53,875 nucleotides of DNA from Temnopleurus reevesii (taxonomy: Eukaryota; Echinodermata; Echinoidea; Temnopleuroida; Temnopleuridae): contig BQKZ01000943.1 in NCBI GenBank assembly GCA_036244855.1, positions 36,673 through 90,547 of the forward strand, written 5' to 3'. This document shows, piece by piece, positions 9,521 to 20,506 of the stretch; position 1 is the stretch's first letter, and every line of letters starts with the position of its first letter. A program made the position numbers and the translations under genes. The notes below the pieces were generated by a model. That model saw only the letters and a list, made by a program, of their open reading frames with translations, was not told where the DNA came from and searched no databases.

Positions 9521-10320
9521 GCCTCAGTCACATAGATGCCCTGACTGAACACGATTCGGCGCGACTCTTAATTCAGGGGTAGTTAATCCTCATTCATATA
9601 GAAATCCGTAAGCTACACGATTGAACACGACGCTTTGTTCAGTTTACAGATAACTGCTTACGAACAAAGAGTCGTGTTGAATCGTGTTGTTTCCCGGCTT
9701 GTATGTGACTGGGGCATTAACTGTTAACTGAATAAAGAGTCGTGGTGAATCATGTTTGATCGGGGCCTATGTGTGACTAGGGCCTTAAGCCCCGGTCACA
9801 TAGGACCCCGGAGGCAACACGATTCACCCCGACTCGTTTTCCTGAGGCAGTTAACTGTGAATTAACGAAGAGTCCGGGTGAATCGTGTTGCTTCCGGGGT
9901 CCTATGTGACCGGGGCTTTACGTTGTCAAACTGTCAAATACCATTGTCCCTTCTGGTCACTGTGTTGTTGTTAATATCACTGCACTCACTGGTCCAAATT
10001 CCGATAACGGGGCCAATCTTAAGCCTCAGTCACATCGAAGCCCCGACTTAAAAAGATTCAACACGATTCTTTGTTTATGGGTATACCCAAGGCATATAAG
10101 CCCGGAAGAGTCGAAGAAAGAGTCGTATTCAATCGTGTTCTTTGCGGGCTTTTATGTGACTGGGGCCTTACCTAACTGAATTTGAATTTTAAGACGTTAC
10201 CATTCAACCTAAAACCCCGGTCACGATTCACCCCGACTCGTCGTTCTGAGGCAGTTAACTGTGAATTAACAAAGACTCGGGGTGAATCGTGTTGCTTCCG
10301 GGGTTGTAGGTGACCGGGGC
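9521..10320. mobile_element. Cluster of five FB1 palindromic elements
   Basis: In order: a diverged copy at 9521-9715, a right half at about 9720-9784, a full 128-bp copy at 9789-9916, a diverged copy at 10023-10166, and a copy with a left-arm deletion at 10213-10320. All carry arms of the type GCCCCGGTCACATAGGAC and GATTCACCCCGACTC, with a centre containing CAGTTAACTG. The right end of an F2 element (about 9927-9964) lies inside the cluster. A composite of F2 end, spacer, FB2 piece and FB1 appears twice, about 503 bp apart. Confidence 0.85.
9789..9916. mobile_element. FB1 palindromic element, full 128-bp copy
   Basis: Begins GCCCCGGTCACATAGGACCC and ends GGGTCCTATGTGACCGGGGC, as inverted arms of nearly 50 bp. 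Flanked by TTAA on the left and TTTA on the right. The length is exactly that of the copies at 14716, 35627 and 50856. Confidence 0.9.
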
Positions 10321-10458
10321 TTAACCCGGAAATAAGCCATTGTTATTTAGATTCGGGACTATTGAACTGTTAAACCAGTGGTCTAAATTACAATGACTTA
10401 GATCTGAGTTAAGTTAAACCTCGTCATTTGAAAAGGGATCATTGTGGCAGATTCATAT

Positions 10459-10684
10459 CACTGTGATCAGAAGAAATAAAAGTCTAGGACAAAGTAAGCA
10501 ATCCTATTCAAGCATTAACAGAAGCTAGATGGACATAGAATAAATATTCGATCTTCTTATTATGTGGAAAAATGGTAAACAGGGGTCGCACCTTGGACTT
10601 TATTTTGTGGACATGGAACTATCGTGAATGTTTGAATGAAGTTGTTTACTTTGACCAAGTCCTTTGTCCCTTCTGCTCACAGTG
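10459..10684. mobile_element. CACTG element F2, copy
   Basis: Left end CACTGTGATCAGAAG; right end CCTTTGTCCCTTCTGCTCAC followed by AGTG. The internal blocks TTCAAGCATTAACA and AGCTAGATGGACA match the copy at 20507. The interior has no meaningful coding capacity. Confidence 0.8.
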
Positions 10685-11062
10685 TTTAGCGGCCAAATTG
10701 ACTACAATGACCTTCACTTTGTTGAAAGTCACTCACTTGTGTCGAGTTGTAACAGATTGGTGACGGAGCGAAGACAGCCTAAAATGACCCCCCCCCCCCT
10801 CACCTCTTCTCCACAATCATCATCAACATCGTCTCTTTCCTGATGCATTATGAAGAGGAGATTGATGATGACTTCAAGAGGCTCGTCTTGGCTTCCTCTC
10901 CCGAATTTTACGGAGGTAAACATTACCATATGTCACTGAATGTCTTGAATGTGCCCGGGTTATCACGGACTAGTTTTATGTTTCGTTTAATTCGCGCGAC
11001 AAAGCGAGAGATAATGGGCTCGCTCCATTTCCCCCTCGCTGAACTGATTTTATCGATGTGTT

Positions 11063-11800
11063 ATTTTAGAAATGTGATGGCTTGTTGAAGTTGCATCAGA
11101 TGGCTTTTGTGGACCTCGTTTGGTTTCCCAATCGAATGGGCTCTGTTTTAACGTAATTAAATAAATATCAGTTTATCTCGAGCTGTTCCCGGGGGAACTG
11201 ATGATAAATGTCAAACGATCTATTGACCACTGTATAATGTTAATATTTTAGAAATGTGATGGTGTGTCGAAGTTACGTCACATCGTTTTCTGTGGACCTC
11301 ATTTGGTTTCCAATCACACAGGCCCAGTTTAAACGTCATTAGATAAGTTTGTCTACAGCCGTTTCGGCTGGGGGAATTGATAATAAAAGTGTCAAACGAT
11401 CCATATTGACCACTAAAATGTTAATATTTTAGAAATGTGATGGCTGGTTGAAGTTGTATCGTTTGGTTTTTTGTGGACTTCGTTTGGTTTCCAATCGAAA
11501 AAATCCTGTTTAAATATCATTAATTAAATACCAATCTGTCTGTAGCCGTTCCTGGGGGAATTGATGATGAGTGTCAAACGATATATTGACCACTAAAATG
11601 TTAATAGTTTTAGAAATGCGATGGCTTGTCGAAGTTACGTCACATAGTTTTTTGTGGACCTCGTTTGGTTTCCAGTCAAACAGACCCTGTTAAAACGTCA
11701 TTAGTAAAATATCAGTTTGTCTACTGCCGCATCGACAAGCTGCCGTTCCCGGGGGAATCTATGATAAGTGTAAAACGATCTATTGACTGCTAAATATATT
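11063..11800 (+). repeat. Four tandem units of about 180 bp (satellite-like)
   Basis: TTTTAGAAATGTGATGG recurs at about 11066, 11248, 11428 and 11609 (the last with GCGATGG). Each is followed by GTGGACCTCGTTTGGTTTCC-like sequence, then GTTCCCGGGGGAA-like sequence, then GTCAAACGATC and ATTGACC. Spacing is 179-182 bp. Units differ by point changes and small indels, so the array is not recent. No open frame runs through the units. Confidence 0.85.
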
Positions 11801-11970
11801 GAAAAACGTTACGCCCTTTAGGTCAGTGACATATTAATTCTCTTGGGGGGAGGGGAGTGATGCGGGGTGGGGGCGGGGGCTGACACTGGGGCAATTTCCT
11901 TTTGTTGGTGTCAACGATCAAGCAGGAATGATTCTGAAATCGGGTAGGCCATGGATGGATCTGTATCTGT

Positions 11971-11982
11971 ATGCGCGCGCGC

Positions 11983-12049
<67 letters not shown>

Positions 12050-12065
12050 TGTGTGTGTATGTATG
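11971..12065. repeat. (GC)n followed by (GT)n
   Basis: About 26 bp of alternating GC passes directly into about 65 bp of GT with a few GTAT interruptions. Strict purine-pyrimidine alternation over most of its length makes it a candidate Z-DNA former. The opposite strand gives spurious Ala/Arg and Thr/His frames. Confidence 0.9.
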
Positions 12066-12181
12066 TTGGCTTAGGAGAATGAATTGAAAGAGAGCACGAT
12101 GAGCGGAGGGGCCAAGTGTTTGGGATAGAGTTAACAACTTCCATTTATGCATCAATACTAGATAGATCGACACAAAATACT

Positions 12182-12196
12182 GTAATAATAATGATG

Positions 12197-12230
<34 letters not shown>

Positions 12231-12515
12231 TATATTCATACATGTATATCATTTATTTAGGCCACGTATCCACTCTGCCGACTGTTCAAGGTTCTTTGAA
12301 TCATCATTACCCTGGCTTTAGCCCGGTGGACATCAGAGCACTTGGCATTTCAAGGTACATATAATTCCTGGTAGGTACCCATTTACGTTACCTGGGTTAA
12401 GTGCAGCACAATGTGAATAAATGTCTTGCTGAAGGAAATAAACGCCAAGGGTGGGATTAAGAGCTGCGATTTTTTGGTTGTACGGCGAGAGTAAAAAATC
12501 ACCACTACGGTGCAT
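12182..12515 (-). mobile_element. SINE-B copy 2 with AAT tail
   Basis: An (ATA)n tail at 12182-12230 leads into TTACCCTGGCTTTAGCCC (about 12306) and CCTGGGTTAAGTGCAGCACA. A degraded tRNA-like head ends ACCACTACGGTGCATC near 12515. The B box is damaged (GGGATTAAGAGC instead of GGGACTCGAACC), so the copy is old. Confidence 0.75.
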
Positions 12516-12534
12516 CAAAAGAAATATTCTTCCC

Positions 12535-12681
12535 TCTTATTTTGCGAATAAATGTCAAACCGAAGTCGCGCCTGTTCGGCGAAAAGTAGATTTTTTTCCC
12601 TACTTGTTCATTAAGCTAATGTGAGGGCTTGAGTGAATTTGTTTGCTTTGTTCCAGTCCTTTGTCCATTCTGCTCACAGTG
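12535..12681. mobile_element. CACTG element F2, right half
   Basis: Ends TTTGTCCATTCTGCTCACAG plus TG, preceded by GTTCCAGTCC and a GAGGGCTTGAGTGAATTTG block. The left half is absent and the SINE-B copy abuts it. Confidence 0.7.
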
Positions 12682-13038
12682 GAGGATCTCTCTCCCCTTT
12701 CTACCAACACCTTTAGATGGGAGGGGGCAGCAAACGAAGAACCATCACAACCGGGTTTTTTGTTTACTCATTGCATTTCCTATTCATGCATTCAATTTTC
12801 ATGCTCTTTAGGAGCTTGTACTTTCTTCTAAAACGGATAGATTATATGGCTCAACGCCCTTTTATGGATGACGTCACAAATGCCGGTGGATATCTCTTTG
12901 ACCGAGCACGTATGTAAAATATTTTGGGGTGAAATACAGATAATCAATCTATATTCAAGCCATCTGTTTGGCAGATCTCTGTCACATTTCGTTCTTGACT
13001 GACATTGCCCTGTCGAAGCCCCCTTCATTGAATGCAAT

Positions 13039-13172
13039 GCCCCAGTCTTATAGAGGTCCCGACTGAACACGATTCAACACGACTCTATGTTCACAGGCAG
13101 CGAGCCATGAACTGATCAGAGTGTTGTGTTGAATCGTGTTGCTTCCGGGCTTCAATGTGAGTGGGCGCGCGC
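13039..13172. mobile_element. FB1 palindromic element, diverged copy
   Basis: GCCCCAGTCTTATAGAGGTC and GAACACGATTCAACACGACT form the left arm. GTTGAATCGTGTTGCTTCC and CAATGTGAGTGGGC form the right. It resembles the diverged copies at 9521 and 10023 more than the 128-bp class. Confidence 0.7.
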
Positions 13173-13295
13173 CTTACACTTTCAGTGAACATTATTAACT
13201 TAATTAGCTATCAACTTTAGGTTAATGAGAACCCAGTAAATCCTTCATAAATCGATTCTACCTTCCATTTGAGATAATATTCATATTCCTTCTAC

Positions 13296-13309
13296 TCCCC
13301 TCTCCTTCT

Positions 13310-13364
<55 letters not shown>

Positions 13365-13435
13365 CCTCTTTCTCTCCTCTTCCCCTCTCTCTCGACTCTC
13401 TCGCTCTCCTTCTCTCTCCTTCTCTTTCCATTCCA
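13296..13435. repeat. Pyrimidine tract: C run and (TC)n
   Basis: A C11 run (13310-13320) is followed by about 40 bp of pure TC and further CT-rich sequence. Confidence 0.9.
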
Positions 13436-13860
13436 TTTTGACGATTGGTAGATGTATTTTTGTCCAGAAATATTTCATCACATAGTATAAACGATGTTTT
13501 GAATATGCTTTATGAACTTTCTTTTGATCATGTATTAATTGATAACGAATGAATGCCCTTTTAAGTGTGATGTCATAAATATTCGCATATGCTCTTTCAA
13601 TTACCTTTATGCAGAACAAATTTTGATAAATGCATTTAATGCATAAACCATCTGTTTAACAAGGCTCTGACATTTCAAGATCTTGTTTGTAAAATTTTCT
13701 CCTGACATAGCTAGTTCTAATCAATCGCAAATATCTATTGTTAAATAGCAACGTGGTATTAGATTAATGTAATTGGAATGCTCCCGGGTAATTACACTTT
13801 CCGTTGTTTCTGAGTTGTGTATGATTTCTGTTCTTTCATTTCTCAATGTCAGTTTTAGTT

Positions 13861-13990
13861 CCCCCTTCCCCCCCACTCTCTCTCTATTCCACCTCTCTCC
13901 CTCTCTCTCACATTCTGTCTCCTCCTGTCTCCCTAACTCCCTCTCTATCCTCCTCTCTATCACGCACACACATACACACATACACACTCT

Positions 13991-14040
<50 letters not shown>

Positions 14041-14080
14041 AAATCATCCTCCTTCTCCCTGTTCTCTCTCCATCCTCTCA
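13861..14080. repeat. CT-rich tract with ACAC and (TC)n
   Basis: Mixed CT, ACACAT and a pure TC run of about 40 bp (13995-14036). Open frames on both strands are compositional. Confidence 0.9.
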
Positions 14081-14293
14081 TCCTCTCCCAATATGTTTTA
14101 TCCGCATGTAACCTTCAAATAGTTTGACGTCGTTTTGAGTGATCGGAACAATACAACAAACATTGAACAACGAAAACAGATGGTTCATCAACCCTCTAAT
14201 TTCTTATTTATCTGTTTCCGAATGCTCATAATGTTCTGCATTGATTACGGCTGGACATGACGTCATAGTGCAAGTGTTTAAACGTCATCTTAA

Positions 14294-14376
14294 GCCCCGG
14301 TCACATAGGACCCCGGAAGCAACACGATTCACCCCGATTCGTTGTTTTGAGGCAGTTAACTGTGAATTTTTTTTTT
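14294..14376. mobile_element. FB1 left half, truncated at an A/T-rich junction
   Basis: Preceded by TTAA (14290-14293), the left arm and centre are intact up to GGCAGTTAACTGTGAATT. A T run and unrelated AT-rich DNA follow. The right arm is missing, through either deletion or insertion at the centre. Confidence 0.8.
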
Positions 14377-14715
14377 TCACGAATATCTATTCAGAGTACC
14401 CTGATCAGCGAAACATAAAATCATAAATTACAATGTACACAAATAAATTTACAATTTAATAGTAGAATTGATAAAAAAAAAATAAGGCTAAGTTAAAATA
14501 ATAAATACTTAAAATGCAAATGGTATTTATAACGAAATCGTAAATAATGTAACAAAACTAAAGAATGTTTAATTGGCATGATACTATGACTAACACAGAA
14601 GACATTGTTAGAATTTCTGAAAACTATGATCAAAAGCTCACAATGTAAATGTGGATGATTTCAATAAATCCATTTCTTCTGCGATTTAGCAATTCGATCA
14701 TTTGATTTATCTAAT
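14377..14715. other. AT-rich spacer between FB1 copies
   Basis: Begins with T12 and is then AT-rich with AAATAAATT motifs. It could be an insert at the centre of the 14294 FB1 copy, but no matching right arm follows; the next FB1 is complete. No gene seen. Confidence 0.4.
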
Positions 14716-14843
14716 GGCCCGGTCACATAGGACCCCGGAAGCAACACGACACACCCCGACTCTTTGTTAATTCACAGTTAACTGCCTCAGAACAACGAGT
14801 CGGGGTGAATCGTGTTGATTCCGGGGTCCTATGTGACCGGGGC
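14716..14843. mobile_element. FB1 palindromic element, full 128-bp copy, inverted centre
   Basis: Arms as in the 9789 copy. The centre reads CTCTTTGTTAATTCACAG, the reverse of the 9789 orientation. CTAAT lies on the left and TTAA (14844-14847) on the right. Confidence 0.9.
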
Positions 14844-14847
14844 TTAA

Positions 14848-15500
14848 AATAACATACGCACACGATTCATTTTCCGCAAAATCAAATGTCTCAACTGTTT
14901 TTAAAGTACTTTGGAATTAATTGGGGATAAGCTGTAAAAAAAATCTTGAAAAAGAAAATTGTCATTGGCACGTTTGAAGTTGTTTATACATGTTTACAGT
15001 GTCCAGCGGAACCTACTCCCGAATGGCGTGGAGGCGAGGGGGAGGAGGGGGGGGGGGTCAAATAAACCACGAAAGCCCCTAAGCTGTTTTGGATCATGAC
15101 GATAACGATTAATACTTATACTTTAAGATGGTATGCATGCTTGGCTCATGGTTTCTCTCTGAAGATGAAAAGAATAACGAAGCAATTTTTCTTACAAAAA
15201 TAATGCACGGTTTTAACATATCAACCTCTGATCAAAGTTCCATGCACTTTAATATTTCATATAATTTCTAAAGATTTTAGGGTTGCCCCCATCTATCAAT
15301 AATATTAATAAGACAAGCACCTGCCAAGTCCTTACAAATGCTGTTTCGAACTGAGGTCATCGCCATCCTCTTCATGTATCCAATTAATTTTGCAGTAATG
15401 CCAAGGCCGAAATGAGTGATGTAAATGGTTGTGTGGAAACAGGAGAGATAGCAGAGAGAGTTTGTTGAACTAAACTTGTTGGGGTATAGGTGAGATGGGA
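14848..15500. other. Intergenic, no gene seen
   Basis: Unique sequence with a GGAGG/G-run patch at 15027-15057. No element or exon was recognised. Confidence 0.45.
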
Positions 15501-15510
15501 GCAGGAAAAA

Positions 15511-15557
15511 GTGACAGAGAGAGAGAGAGAGAGAGAGAGTGATAAAGAGAGAGATAT

Positions 15558-15614
<57 letters not shown>

Positions 15615-15616
15615 AG
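15511..15616. repeat. (GA)n microsatellite ending in a G run
   Basis: GACAGAGAGAG arrays of about 95 bp end in GGGGGGGGGG. Confidence 0.9.
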
Positions 15617-16196
15617 AAACAAACTATGATCAGGCTCTAATTTGCTATTGAAAAAACTACATTATGCTAATACTTTTACTGCAGCTCACAAAGTAGTTAA
15701 ATATCTGAAGCGCCATCTCTCCCAAAACTAATCTATCGGTATAAGTATAAACCGGAAATAGATTATCAAAATTAGCGCGTATCAAGTATCTAGTTTTGAC
15801 AATATACTAAGGCAGACACACTTCTCACTTTGTACTGATATTTCAACAACTATTTATGGGACAATTACGCCCACTCTCCCCTCTTAAACTAAGTTGCCAA
15901 AATATGTGCTAATGATCATGCCTGACCCTCCATGCCCCAGGAAAAATGTATGTTATCGCATGTAAGGCATCTAATCTCAAACTTAATTTAATCAAAATAC
16001 CATGACATGCTGTTTAAGAGGACTTGCACCAATTATTTCATAAGCAAACGTGATTGTATGTTTCAGCTGTTTTGCCAATGCTCTGGTTCTAATTAAACCT
16101 GTTTAAGTTGGAACTATGTGAAGTGTATGAGATAACAATCGATAAAGCGAAACATTAATTTGTAACGATGACGTCATTTGGTAAAGGTAGCGTGCG

Positions 16197-16686
16197 CTGT
16201 GACAAAAAGGGGACAAATAATTGGACAAAGTAAATGCCTCCCTTCTAATCGTTCTCAATAGCTAGAGGCAAATAAAAACGTTTCATTCCCATTTATTCTT
16301 ATAGGTGAAATGTTGAACAAATATTGCACCTGTTGAGTAAATGAACAAGGAAGATGCTTTCTTTTGTGTGAATTAAGCTATTATGAAAGCTTGAATGAAT
16401 ATGCTTAAGTTGTCCAACCCCATTGGGTGACTTCAAGTACGGTGTTGAACACTGGTGTTGGTGTTGCAGCAAAACCAACACCAGCCTCAACACCAAACTT
16501 GAAGTCTGTCGGTGTTTGGGGTAGACCTCGCAAGATTCTGACGTATTTCCGGTCGTTTCTGTATCACTTCTGTAAACTGACAACGGTGTTGGAGCTCGGT
16601 TTACGGACCCGTTTTGCTCTCTCAACACCAACACCAACACCGAACACCGTACTTGAAGTCAACCATTGTCCTTTCTCCCCACAGTG
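16197..16686. mobile_element. CACTG element F2 interrupted by a GGTGTT-type element
   Basis: The outer parts are F2: a degraded left end with GGGGACAAATAATTGGACAA, an inner AAAGCTTGAATGAA block, and a right end CCATTGTCCTTTCTCCCCAC plus AGTG. The F2 right arm is split at about 16427-16665 by another element. CCATTG on both sides of the insert is a candidate target duplication. Confidence 0.75.
16429..16662. mobile_element. Nested inverted-repeat element rich in GGTGTT/AACACC
   Basis: Starts TGACTTCAAGTACGGTGTT and ends with its complement AACACCGTACTTGAAGTCA. GGTGTT or AACACC repeats line both arms, and a second CTTGAAGTC sits internally near 16497. It inserted into an F2 copy and is therefore younger than that copy. 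Confidence 0.85.
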
Positions 16687-17079
16687 AATAACTCAGTCGC
16701 ACGTTTTTGTTTGTAACCGACACATGCACCGTGAATAAAACGAACAAAATGCATTTTTGCCGTTTTATTACACAATTTGACTGAATGGGAGTTTTTCGAA
16801 TTTTTGTATCCATTCGGGTCAAAGTGATGACCGGTGTTTATTAAATTGAAATTACAAACACCAAGTGCGTAAGTAGCTTGCAAAAAGGAAACGTTTGACT
16901 AACGTTAACTCGTTAACCTATATAGAGCTCGATGTACATAATTGCTAACAAGAGTCAAACGTCTTTCATTTATTTATTGTTTCACGATTCCTCGACACAG
17001 TCATCACTGTGTCAATTTTTTTTTCGTAATACACCGTCCGAACAGGGGGAAAGCCCATAAAGGATAAAATTCATTCGTA

Positions 17080-17394
17080 AACACACATACATACTCACAC
17101 GCTCAAACACGCCCACACAACACACCCGAAAACGTGAACACAATCGTACAAAAACACAAACATGCACAACGCACACAAAAACATGCGAGTGTGCTCACAC
17201 ACACACCTTTCTATCTACCGGAGGTAGCTTGTTGAATCGCTCTTTTTCCTCTAGATTTTCCTTCCATATAAAATTTAATACGCACACGAGCACACACACA
17301 CACATGCATACATACACACTCACACACATAAACAAACATGCGAATGCGCTCAAACACTCATACAATACACACATATTCCCTTTCTGTCTCCCCC

Positions 17395-17432
<38 letters not shown>

Positions 17433-17690
17433 TTCTCTCTCCCTCCATTCCTCCACCCCTCCCTCTCTCCCTTTCTCCTTTCCCATCTCTCTCCCCTCTC
17501 TGGCTCTCTCTTAAAAATCAATATGTTCATATCTACCGTAGAAAGCTGTTGAGTAGCTATTTTCTTTTATTTTTCCTGTCATATAAAAAGTAAACATATA
17601 TACGAGCACATGAATATGTACATACACACACAAACGCACACACACAAACGCACACACACACACTTACTCACAAAAAGATTTTGTAGACGA
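17080..17690. repeat. CA/CT-rich microsatellite block containing a diverged duplication
   Basis: CACACA and CATACA arrays alternate with a CT tract (17390-17510). TATCTACCGGAGGTAGC (about 17212) to CATATAAAATTTAATACG recurs in diverged form at about 17531 as TATCTACCGTAGAAAGC to CATATAAAAAGTAAAC, roughly 320 bp apart. Confidence 0.75.
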
Positions 17691-18795
17691 ATCACTTTTT
17701 TTTACCAAGAGTAAATGGAACTTGTAATCTACCAAATTGCAGAATTGCAATCGCTCATAATTTCTCATTTTGTGTATATTTTGGTCATAATGAGGCTTTG
17801 CTATTCTATAATATTGTTTCAAAATAACCGCCTCTTAGGGTACGAATGGGGTGCAAAAGACGTCCCGGTCTGTTAGCGAAAACTGCCTGGTAATAATAAT
17901 TCAGAGGGATTTTTTTTTGTATTGTATTCCCTTTATTTCCAATATTTATTATTCCACCCAATTTTCATGGTTCTTTTGTTCTTCACTTGGTATGTATAAT
18001 ATATTGTATTTTAACAACCCTTTTATCCTGCGCACGTGCAGTTCTTGCGACAGGAAAGCTTAGGTGTGGCAAATGTCTCAGTGTGCATATCAGGAATACG
18101 GTAATGAAATGGAATTTATTGCGTTCAGGTAAAACATCTCACCTTAAAATTTTAATAAATTCAAATGTTTTCTTTTAGTAGTTTATTTGGCAGTACAAGT
18201 ATTCAGGGAAATGGGAGATACCTTATGTTTGTTTGGAAATCTACAACTCTGAAATTGTCTTAATTGATAAGTATTCATGAAATAACTAACTTAAAGTTAA
18301 AGTCTATGTAAGTAAAAAGTTTCCAACAAATTTAAGAATTTGACAAATCTTTTTATCCGCTTGTCTAAGCGACGAGGTTAGGCATTAGTCTAGGAACTTT
18401 TTGCTGAACTTAAATTGTACTGTGCAAAAGGAGTGTGACCCTTTCTGTTTCCCCCTAAAATCGTCCATGTAGAACTTCGTTTTTGTATACTTGTCCTTTT
18501 CATTTTTTTTTTGTTTTTTTTAGCTGATAGCAATTTGAAACATTGCTGGTGGGGCGACGAGCAATATAAAGGGAAAGAAAATCTTCCTTGTGTATTTCAT
18601 TTAGTTGGTATCAAGCAAGAAAAATATATATTTGTTTAACCCCTGCATGGTGGGGCCCCACATTTTCCACCCATTTACTATTAGAGATGGATACGCCCTC
18701 TTTCGCGAATATTTATCCATCTATTTATTCATTTATATTTTACCAGGGTCGCTCATTCATTAAAGATTAGTCTTCCATAGGGCCCCTGGAACATA
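17691..18795. other. Intergenic, no gene seen
   Basis: Unique AT-rich sequence with short T runs (18505-18520). Small open frames lack support. Confidence 0.45.
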
Positions 18796-18796
18796 T

Positions 18797-19392
18797 TAAA
18801 GGGGAATTACACCCAGACAATAATGTATAGTCAGTAAATGAAGAAAAATCAGATGAACAAACTGTGAAAATTTGAGCAAAATCGGATAATCCGTTCAAAA
18901 GTTATGAATTTTCAAAGTTTTTATTTCCACCTGTGCTGGGCATCCTTGAATTGACAACGTATAGCCAATTAGCATAATCTATGATGTCATACATGGAAAA
19001 CTCCTGATTCACTTTGTATAGAAATTTGTTGGAAATGGGTCAATATCATATTTCAAATGAGGAATCACCGCTGTTTTTTTCTGGAATGCTTGCAGAATTA
19101 ATGTGGCTATAATATATTTGACCGAGAAAACAAAATTCTGTCTACTTTTCTGGAAAAAGAGGAAAACGTTAAATTTTGTGTACAAAGTGAATGGAGAGTT
19201 CTCCATGTTGGCAGCCATTTTATGCCTGTGCGTTTGCCAATTTAAGGAGCCCATGAGGGGTGTAAATCAAAACTTTGAAAATTCATAACTTTTGCATGGA
19301 TTATCCGACTTTGCTCAAATTTTCACAGTCTGTTCATCTTATTTTTGTTCATTTAATGATAGCAATTTAATGTCTGAGTGTAGTTCCCCTTT
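18797..19392. mobile_element. Long-TIR element of about 600 bp (family LT1)
   Basis: The left end AAAGGGGAATTACACCC through AAAAGTTATGAATTTTCAAA and the right end, the mirrored TTTGAAAATTCATAAC through GTAGTTCCCCTTT, form inverted repeats of about 130 bp. The central 340 bp is non-coding. A deleted copy is at 34824-35046 and a fragment at 48757-48826. Confidence 0.85.
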
Positions 19393-19879
19393 AAAAATAT
19401 ATACAGTTTGGGCAAAGTACAGATAGAATGATGTGCGAAACATTCCCCGCATTCTAAATGACATTAAAAAAAATGGCGTAATGTATATACTTTAAAACAT
19501 TTCCATGTGCAAACCCCTTGAAATAACATACAAATGATTTCAGAAACGATTGAGTCTCGAGCGAAGCTTTAATGTTGCCCATGCTGTTAATCTCGCAAAG
19601 AGATTAAATGAAGGGAGTTCGGATATTATGGGTCAGTCACACCCACTGGGTGATCCCACCCTGCCGCCAAACTGAATTATCTTAAATTCAAAATATCAAT
19701 TACAATGCTTCGTTTGATAAATTATCTCGTACAAAAGAAATTGTAAAAAAATAACCTTCAAACATTAGAGTTCAAACGAAGTAATATATAAATAATTACA
19801 ATTTTGTTGATAATGCATGTAATTTATACAGCATATATATCTATGCGGAGTGCTCATGGCGAAGTGCTCATGGCGGTTT

Positions 19880-20114
19880 TCATTAGTTTTACCCTGGCTT
19901 TAGCCCTGCGTACACGAGCACCCTTGGCATTTCAAGGAATTTCATTTCAAGGAATTTATATTCCTTCCTGGCACTCATCCAATTCACCTGGGTTGAGTGC
20001 AGCACAGTGTGGATGAATTTCTTCCTGAGGGAAATTAACGTCACGTGTGGGATTCGAACCTACGACCCTCTGATTCAAAGGCGATAGTCAGAACTACTAT
20101 ACACCAGGGCGCCT
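19880..20114 (-). mobile_element. SINE-B copy 3
   Basis: Contains TTACCCTGGCTTTAGCCCTG, CCTGGGTTGAGTGCAGCACA, the complement of the B box (GGGATTCGAACCT, about 20049) and a head ending near GGGCGCC at 20113. The ATTTCAAGGA block is tandemly repeated within it. Confidence 0.8.
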
Positions 20115-20506
20115 CCACAGTGCGGTTTAAGAGCAGGATGGGTTTGGTCTGTTGGTGTGACTGCCATAAAAAGGAAGGTAGAAACATGACATGGACCCCG
20201 CGCGAGAGCTCGACGATTCGACTTTATCAAATTATTCTCTATTGATCCCAGGCCACCTGATCAAATTTGCGCTTCTTTTCTCCATTCATCCTGACAGAGA
20301 TTTAGGTTAAAACGCAAATCATTATCTCTCAGTATACATGTGTTTGTGCTAAGCTCGTCTTGTGTCTGGAAACGTCTCCATTATACGAATGAAAAAAAAA
20401 GTACTATGAACATGGCCTGGTAACATAGTGGACAAATCAAATGACTGTCATTCCATAGCATTTACAATAGTAGGTCCATTTTTATTGCACAATTACTATT
20501 TGCATA

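Noticed and set aside
9521..10320. CRISPR-like array of repeats
   Set aside because: The repeats are palindromic elements of variable spacing in an intron-bearing animal genome, with no spacer structure.
13281..14127. Arg/Glu-rich and Ser/Leu-rich frames
   Set aside because: Translation of GA/TC microsatellites, with no independent coding evidence.
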